Shown here one piece after another: positions 6,515 to 10,063 of a stretch of 10,063 nucleotides of DNA (positions within the stretch are counted from its first letter, which is position 1; every line of letters starts with the position of its first letter). The notes below the pieces were generated by a model. The model saw only the letters and a program-made list of their open reading frames with translations, did no database searches and was not told where the DNA came from. Position numbers and translations under genes: made by a program. Origin of the DNA: an uncultured Collinsella sp. (lineage in GTDB: Bacteria; Actinomycetota; Coriobacteriia; Coriobacteriales; Coriobacteriaceae); contig URTD01000060.1 of assembly GCA_900550735.1 (NCBI GenBank), forward strand, positions 1-10,063. Direction: 5' to 3'.

Positions 6515-6994
6515 ATGTTTAGGCCCTTACGTCGAAAGAAACGCACTATCACCGACGAGGAAGCGCGCAAACTGCTCGCCACCTGCAAGCGCGGCGTCTT
6601 TGCCGTCAACGGCGACGATGGCTACCCGTACGCCATTCCCGTCAACTACTTCTTTGACGCCGAGCACGACAAGATCTATTTCCATGGCGCCAAAGCCGGC
6701 CACAAGGTCGACGCACTCAAGCGCGATGACAAGGTCTGCTTTACCGTATACGGCAACGAGTGGTACCAGGACGGTGACTGGGCTCCCTACGTTATGAGCA
6801 CCGTCGTCTTTGGCCGTTGTCGCCTGGCGAATGACACCCCCGCGTTTATCGAGGACAAAGTCCGCCAGCTCGCCCTTAAGTACTACCCTTCTGCCGAAGA
6901 AGTCGAAGAGGAAATCGCCAAGGACATCAAGGGCGTCCAGCTCTACGAGATTTCGATTGAGCATCTTTGCGGCAAGCAGATTCAAGAAAAGTAA
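6515..6994 (+). CDS. Pyridoxamine 5'-phosphate oxidase family protein (NimA-like, flavin-binding split barrel)
   Basis: A 159-residue cytosolic protein. It has the NimA / Pyridox_ox_2 pattern: an N-terminal ITDEEARKLLATCKRGVFAV (11-30), the strand YPYAIPVNYFFD (37-48), then IYFHGAKAGHKVDAL (54-68) with the conserved F-H-G-A and G-H-K, VCFTVYG (74-80), a second-strand VMSTVVFGRCRL (93-104) and a C-terminal YEISIEHLCGKQI (144-156). Family members bind FMN or related flavins and include nitroimidazole-resistance (Nim) proteins; most housekeeping members have no known substrate, so no resistance is claimed. ATG 6515 is chosen because AAGGAA lies 8 nt before it; the GTG at 6476 would overlap a possible -10 region. 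The gene follows the hybrid kinase by 48 nt on the same strand and converges with the second kinase, with a terminator hairpin between them. Confidence 0.85.
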   Translation: MFRPLRRKKRTITDEEARKLLATCKRGVFAVNGDDGYPYAIPVNYFFDAEHDKIYFHGAKAGHKVDALKRDDKVCFTVYGNEWYQDGDWAPYVMSTVVFGRCRLANDTPAFIEDKVRQLALKYYPSAEEVEEEIAKDIKGVQLYEISIEHLCGKQIQEK

Positions 6995-7021
6995 GCCCCT
7001 CAGCAGGCCTCATCAATAATA

Positions 7022-7061
7022 ATATGGCCCAGTTCCAACCCACCTTGGAACCGGGCCATAT
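7022..7061. terminator. Probable bidirectional terminator between convergent genes
   Basis: ATATGGCCCAGTTCCAA (7022-7038) pairs with TTGGAACCGGGCCATAT (7045-7061) with one mismatch in 17 positions and a 6-nt loop CCCACC. The hairpin fills the gap between the flavoprotein stop (6994) and the second kinase stop (7064-7066). On the minus strand the stem is followed by TATTATTATTG, an interrupted T-rich stretch; on the plus strand the T content is lower (GCTTATG). Most likely it ends transcripts from both sides, better for the kinase operon. Confidence 0.7.
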
Positions 7062-7063
7062 GC

Positions 7064-9256
7064 TTATGAAGCGTCGGCGGCGATGTGCGCTAGCGCCTCG
7101 ACGAGCTCTTGCGAGCTCACAGGTTTGCTCAGGTGCGCGTTCATGCCCGCCTCACGCGAAAGCCTACGGTCGTCGGCAAAGGCGTTGGCACTCACGGCGA
7201 TAATCGGCGTGGTCGCGGCATCCTCGCGATCGAGTGCTCGAATCTGACGCGTGGCCTCAAGGCCATCGATGCCAGGCATCATGATGTCCATCAACACCAC
7301 GTCGTACTCGTGCGGTGCGCTCGCGGTAAACATCTCGACGGCAGACTCACCATCCTTAGCATGCGTCACGATGGCACCGGCACGGCTGAGCGTAAACTGC
7401 GCGATCTCGGCATTCAGATCGTTATCCTCTACGAGCAAAACGCGCAAGCCCTGGAGCGCATCGCCGTCTCCCGCATCCGCGGGAACTGCCTGAGGAATCT
7501 CGGAGCGGTCGCACTTCTCGAACGGCAGGCGAATGGTAAACGTCGTCCCCTGCCCCAAGACACTCGTAAAGCTCATGGTTCCGCCCATAAGCTCGACCAG
7601 CTGTTTTGCGATAGGCGCGCCCAGGCCAGTTCCCGACGAAGCGCCTTCCACCTGCTGCTCCTCGCGGCAAAACGGCTCGTAGAGGTGCTTTTGGAACTCC
7701 TCGCTCATGCCAATACCGTTGTCGGCGATCGTGTATTCATAGACGGGGACGCCATCCGCTGGCTCCACCTCGCGGCACACCAGGCGGACATAGCCGCCCT
7801 GGCGGTTGTACTTGACGGCATTGCCGGCAATATTGAGCAACAAACGCTTGAGGTGCGTCACGCTCACCCGCGCATAGGGATGATTAAGCGTCTGCTGGTC
7901 GGAGATAATTGTCACCAGACGCTCCTCGGCCTGGCGCTCCAGAATATCGCGCACTTCACAGTTGAGGGCCACCAAATTTATGGGCACGAGGTTCAGGTCG
8001 ACCTGCCCGCTCTCCAGGCGACTCATATCGAGCGCCTCGTTGGCAAGGTCGAGCAGCAGTCCCGATGCCGTCCAGATTTTTGAGCGGCACTCAGTCTGCT
8101 TTTGCAGATCGTCCGCATTGGCATCGCCAACCTCGACCATGCCGCGAATGCCGTTGATGGGCGTGCGCAGATCGTGGCTCATGCGACGCAGAAACTCCGT
8201 CTTTGCCGAGTTGGCAGACGAGGCCTCACGTGCCGCCTTTGCCAGCTTGTCGCCATAGTCGCGCTCCTGCTGCAGCAAGTCCGTCAAACGTCGACGATCA
8301 GCGCGGCGACGCACCGTCACAACAACGGCTATAACACCGCCGTAGAGCACCAGCACGCCGGCGGCAACAGCCGCGGCGACCTCAAAGTAGCGCTGCGCCG
8401 AGGCATAGGTGTACACATAGAATTTGTGCGCTTTTCCAAATGTGCCCAAATACCACTCGCCGTCGGCGTTAACCAATCTGACCTTACCAGCCAGGCATCG
8501 ATCCTTAATACCGTCGACAATAAAGACATCCGTCGCAGGCAGATCGAACACGCCCAATACGGTGGGTTCAACGGCATTGGTCGCAACGACCTTGCCGTCG
8601 CTTTCGATCACGATATTGCCGCTATCGATGGTTTCATAGCCATCAAGCAAGCTCTGCAGTTTGAGTGTATTGCTTGCAACCGCTTTCGCGCTCTGATGCC
8701 TTACCGCGATAACGATGCCCTCGCCATCCTGCCGAGTCACGCAGCCAATGTCTGCGACCGAATCATCCGCAAGCGTGATGCGGGCGGTATAGGACTTAAG
8801 CGGATAGGCTGCCACCTCCAGCACGGGTGCTTCCTTGAGATACGTAGCGAGCGACTCGTAGCCCACGCCATCCGTCGAGGACTCAGACACCAAATTGCCC
8901 GATGCGTCCGTCACGATCAGCGCGCTCACGTTGAACTGGTCGGCGTATTGCTCCAGCATGGCGTTATCCACCGAACCGTCGCGCTCCATATCGCGGGCAG
9001 CCTCTCCGGCGATCTCCATAACGCGAATCAGGTTTTTGGTCGTATAGGCGCTGTTGAATGCATCGTAGGAAAGGCTCTGCGTCGCCACGTAATCGACAAC
9101 GTCGGCAAAGCGCTGCTCGGCTTGGGCCGTCGTGTAATCGTAGCTCATCATGCCGGCAACAACCGAGAGCGCTATCCCCAGCAGAGCGACAAGGAGCCAT
9201 GCCCCTGCCGAACGATTGCCCCGCTCCTGAGCAGCGTGGTCGGGCGCATCGATCAT
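7064..9256 (-). CDS. Hybrid sensor histidine kinase / response regulator with Cache-like extracytoplasmic sensor
   Basis: A 730-residue membrane kinase. TM1 is about residues 19-38 and TM2 about 291-316, enclosing a 250-residue outer sensor (39-290). Two PAS-like strand pairs in it (ALIVTDASGNLVSES 112-126 and GNIVIESDGKVVATN 213-227) suggest a double Cache fold, by inference only. A charged linker (317-350, likely coiled coil) leads to HisKA with H361 in SHDLRTPINGI, HATPase with N-box LLLNIAGNAVKYN (472-484), DNGIG (512-516) and GTGLG (542-546), then a receiver with E610/D611, phospho-acceptor D657 in LMDIMMPGIDG, S689 and K711 (HLSKP). No HPt or output domain. Start ATG 9256 overlaps the stop of the upstream binding-protein gene (ATGA, 9253-9256) and has GGAGGG 6 nt before it, so both are translated together; the lipoprotein is a candidate ligand-presenting partner. 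Kinase and receiver resemble those of the kinase at 3668-6466 in order and motifs. Confidence 0.92.
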   Translation of the reverse strand: MIDAPDHAAQERGNRSAGAWLLVALLGIALSVVAGMMSYDYTTAQAEQRFADVVDYVATQSLSYDAFNSAYTTKNLIRVMEIAGEAARDMERDGSVDNAMLEQYADQFNVSALIVTDASGNLVSESSTDGVGYESLATYLKEAPVLEVAAYPLKSYTARITLADDSVADIGCVTRQDGEGIVIAVRHQSAKAVASNTLKLQSLLDGYETIDSGNIVIESDGKVVATNAVEPTVLGVFDLPATDVFIVDGIKDRCLAGKVRLVNADGEWYLGTFGKAHKFYVYTYASAQRYFEVAAAVAAGVLVLYGGVIAVVVTVRRRADRRRLTDLLQQERDYGDKLAKAAREASSANSAKTEFLRRMSHDLRTPINGIRGMVEVGDANADDLQKQTECRSKIWTASGLLLDLANEALDMSRLESGQVDLNLVPINLVALNCEVRDILERQAEERLVTIISDQQTLNHPYARVSVTHLKRLLLNIAGNAVKYNRQGGYVRLVCREVEPADGVPVYEYTIADNGIGMSEEFQKHLYEPFCREEQQVEGASSGTGLGAPIAKQLVELMGGTMSFTSVLGQGTTFTIRLPFEKCDRSEIPQAVPADAGDGDALQGLRVLLVEDNDLNAEIAQFTLSRAGAIVTHAKDGESAVEMFTASAPHEYDVVLMDIMMPGIDGLEATRQIRALDREDAATTPIIAVSANAFADDRRLSREAGMNAHLSKPVSSQELVEALAHIAADAS

Positions 9257-10063
9257 GACAGGCCCTCCATATTCAAAAATGGCGAAGGGTCATCGAAGTA
9301 CTTTGACACCAGGCGTTCCATGGTGCCATCGGCAAGCATTTCTTGGTAGGCATGAGTGAGCTTGACGTCGATGCCACGCGTATCGTTGATATCGAAAGCG
9401 GTGCCCAAACCGACCTCTAGCAGCGGCTCATCCAAAATGCGATATGTCACACCATAGTCTTTTTCGTAGGTGAGGAACGAGGACTCATGCGCGGCGATAG
9501 CGTCGACCAGGCCCTCGACGAGCGCCGGGTTCAGGTATGAACCGTCCGAAAAGCTGTAGAGTTCCTTGATCTGCGGAACGTTTTCATTTATGCGATTGAG
9601 CAAAATGTCCTCGGGCTTGGTGGTGGACTGAACCGCCACGATCTTATCCTCAAGATCGGCAAGCGTGTAAATATCGCTCTGGGGATCGACCGCGACCACC
9701 TGGCGGCTCGCAAGGTACGGGCCGGCCCAACGATATTCGTTTTCGCGACCCGTCATACTAAAGCTGCCCATGACACAATCGAGTTCGCCGCTCGCCAGCA
9801 GCTCCTTCTTCTTTTCCCAATCGATCAGCTGGTATTTTGGCTTGTAACCAATGCGAGCCAAAGCCTCGGTCAATATCTCGACATCCAGGCCAACGATATC
9901 GCCGTACTCGTCGGTATACACAAACGGTGGATAGAGGTCGCTGCCGACGTTGAGCGTCTTAAGGTTGTCGTCTTTGGCCTGCGAGGCGTCCAGGCCTTCT
10001 AATGCAGACGTCGAGGCTCCGTCATTCGACCCGGAGCAGCCAGCTATCGCTACGACAAAGACG
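9253..10063 (-). CDS. Lipoprotein family-3 extracellular solute-binding protein (5' partial)
   Basis: The frame is open to the right edge: 269 residues are visible, with the start and most of the signal peptide outside. The visible N-terminus VFVVAIAGCSGSNDG contains a lipobox (AIAGC, Cys codon at 10036-10038), so the mature protein should be anchored to the outer face of the membrane by a lipidated Cys, followed by a Ser/Asp/Ala-rich tether. The binding fold starts with LNVGSDLYPPFVYTDEYGDI and GLDVEI, the classic opening of amino-acid-type (SBP_bac_3) receptors, continues with ELDCVMGSFSMTGRENEYRW, where GRE supplies the Arg expected to hold an alpha-carboxylate, and ends with the usual AYQEMLADGTMERLVSKYF. 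The hinge-side VDAI is followed by AHE rather than the usual Asp-containing segment, so ligand preference may be altered. A GTG at 9919-9921 lies inside the conserved opening (PPFV-YTDE) and is not a start. The stop overlaps the kinase start by 4 nt. Confidence 0.9.
   Translation of the reverse strand, partial: VFVVAIAGCSGSNDGASTSALEGLDASQAKDDNLKTLNVGSDLYPPFVYTDEYGDIVGLDVEILTEALARIGYKPKYQLIDWEKKKELLASGELDCVMGSFSMTGRENEYRWAGPYLASRQVVAVDPQSDIYTLADLEDKIVAVQSTTKPEDILLNRINENVPQIKELYSFSDGSYLNPALVEGLVDAIAAHESSFLTYEKDYGVTYRILDEPLLEVGLGTAFDINDTRGIDVKLTHAYQEMLADGTMERLVSKYFDDPSPFLNMEGLS
9263..9268 (-). promoter_or_regulatory. Ribosome binding site of the second kinase, inside the binding-protein gene
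   Basis: Minus-strand GGAGGG with a 6-nt spacer to ATG 9256, located within the last codons of the solute-binding-protein gene, consistent with translational coupling. Confidence 0.6.

Noticed and set aside
6515..6994. Naming the flavoprotein as a nitroimidazole-resistance gene (nim)
   Set aside because: The similarity is at family level only; most NimA-like proteins in gut bacteria have no proven role in resistance.
7109..9349. Long plus-strand open frames opposite the second kinase (up to about 415 residues)
   Set aside because: Antisense shadows of a gene with complete HisKA, HATPase and receiver motifs on the minus strand; the translations are His/Arg-rich and motif-free.
9253..9921. 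Solute-binding protein starting at GTG 9921
   Set aside because: The GTG is the Val inside the conserved PPFV-YTDE opening; the frame continues upstream through a lipobox to the window edge, so the gene is longer and 5' partial.

Overview
The window is gene-dense, GC-rich bacterial DNA with about nine genes and short gaps. The codon bias, the style of the two large hybrid histidine kinases, and an intergenic repeat carrying the core GGGGACGTTCTT point to an actinobacterial gut commensal of the Coriobacteriia, most like Collinsella. This assignment is inference from overall style; no rRNA or tRNA is present to anchor it.

Left part (1-1000): the 3' end of an ABC transporter ATPase gene runs by an ATGA overlap into its ABC-2 type permease (214-912, +). 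Middle left (998-3423, all on -): reading leftwards, a small two-TM potassium-channel-like protein, a LOG-family nucleotide phosphoribohydrolase-like enzyme 36 nt behind it, and, after 125 nt, a ClC-family chloride channel/transporter. The first two look like one operon and ClC may belong to it.

Region 3424-3667 separates the divergent channel gene and first kinase gene. It holds a compact three-unit repeat (3492-3576), two units of which form a perfect 22-bp inverted repeat.

Right part (3668-10063): two large hybrid sensor kinases face each other. The first (3668-6466, +) is secreted through the membrane with two tandem substrate-binding-protein-type sensor domains, then TM, HisKA, HATPase and receiver, in a BvgS/EvgS-like layout without PAS or HPt. 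It is followed by a pyridoxamine-5'-phosphate-oxidase/NimA-like flavoprotein (6515-6994, +). A strong hairpin (7022-7061) separates this from the second kinase (7064-9256, -), which has a two-TM extracytoplasmic sensor (Cache-like), HisKA, HATPase and receiver. That kinase overlaps by 4 nt the end of a gene for a lipoprotein family-3 solute-binding protein (9253 to the right edge, 5' end outside the window).

The main theme is ligand sensing. One kinase carries binding-protein modules fused in the same chain; the other is translationally coupled to a separate membrane-anchored binding protein. Neither kinase has its own HPt domain or output domain, and no partner is encoded in the window, so the phosphorelay target must lie elsewhere.
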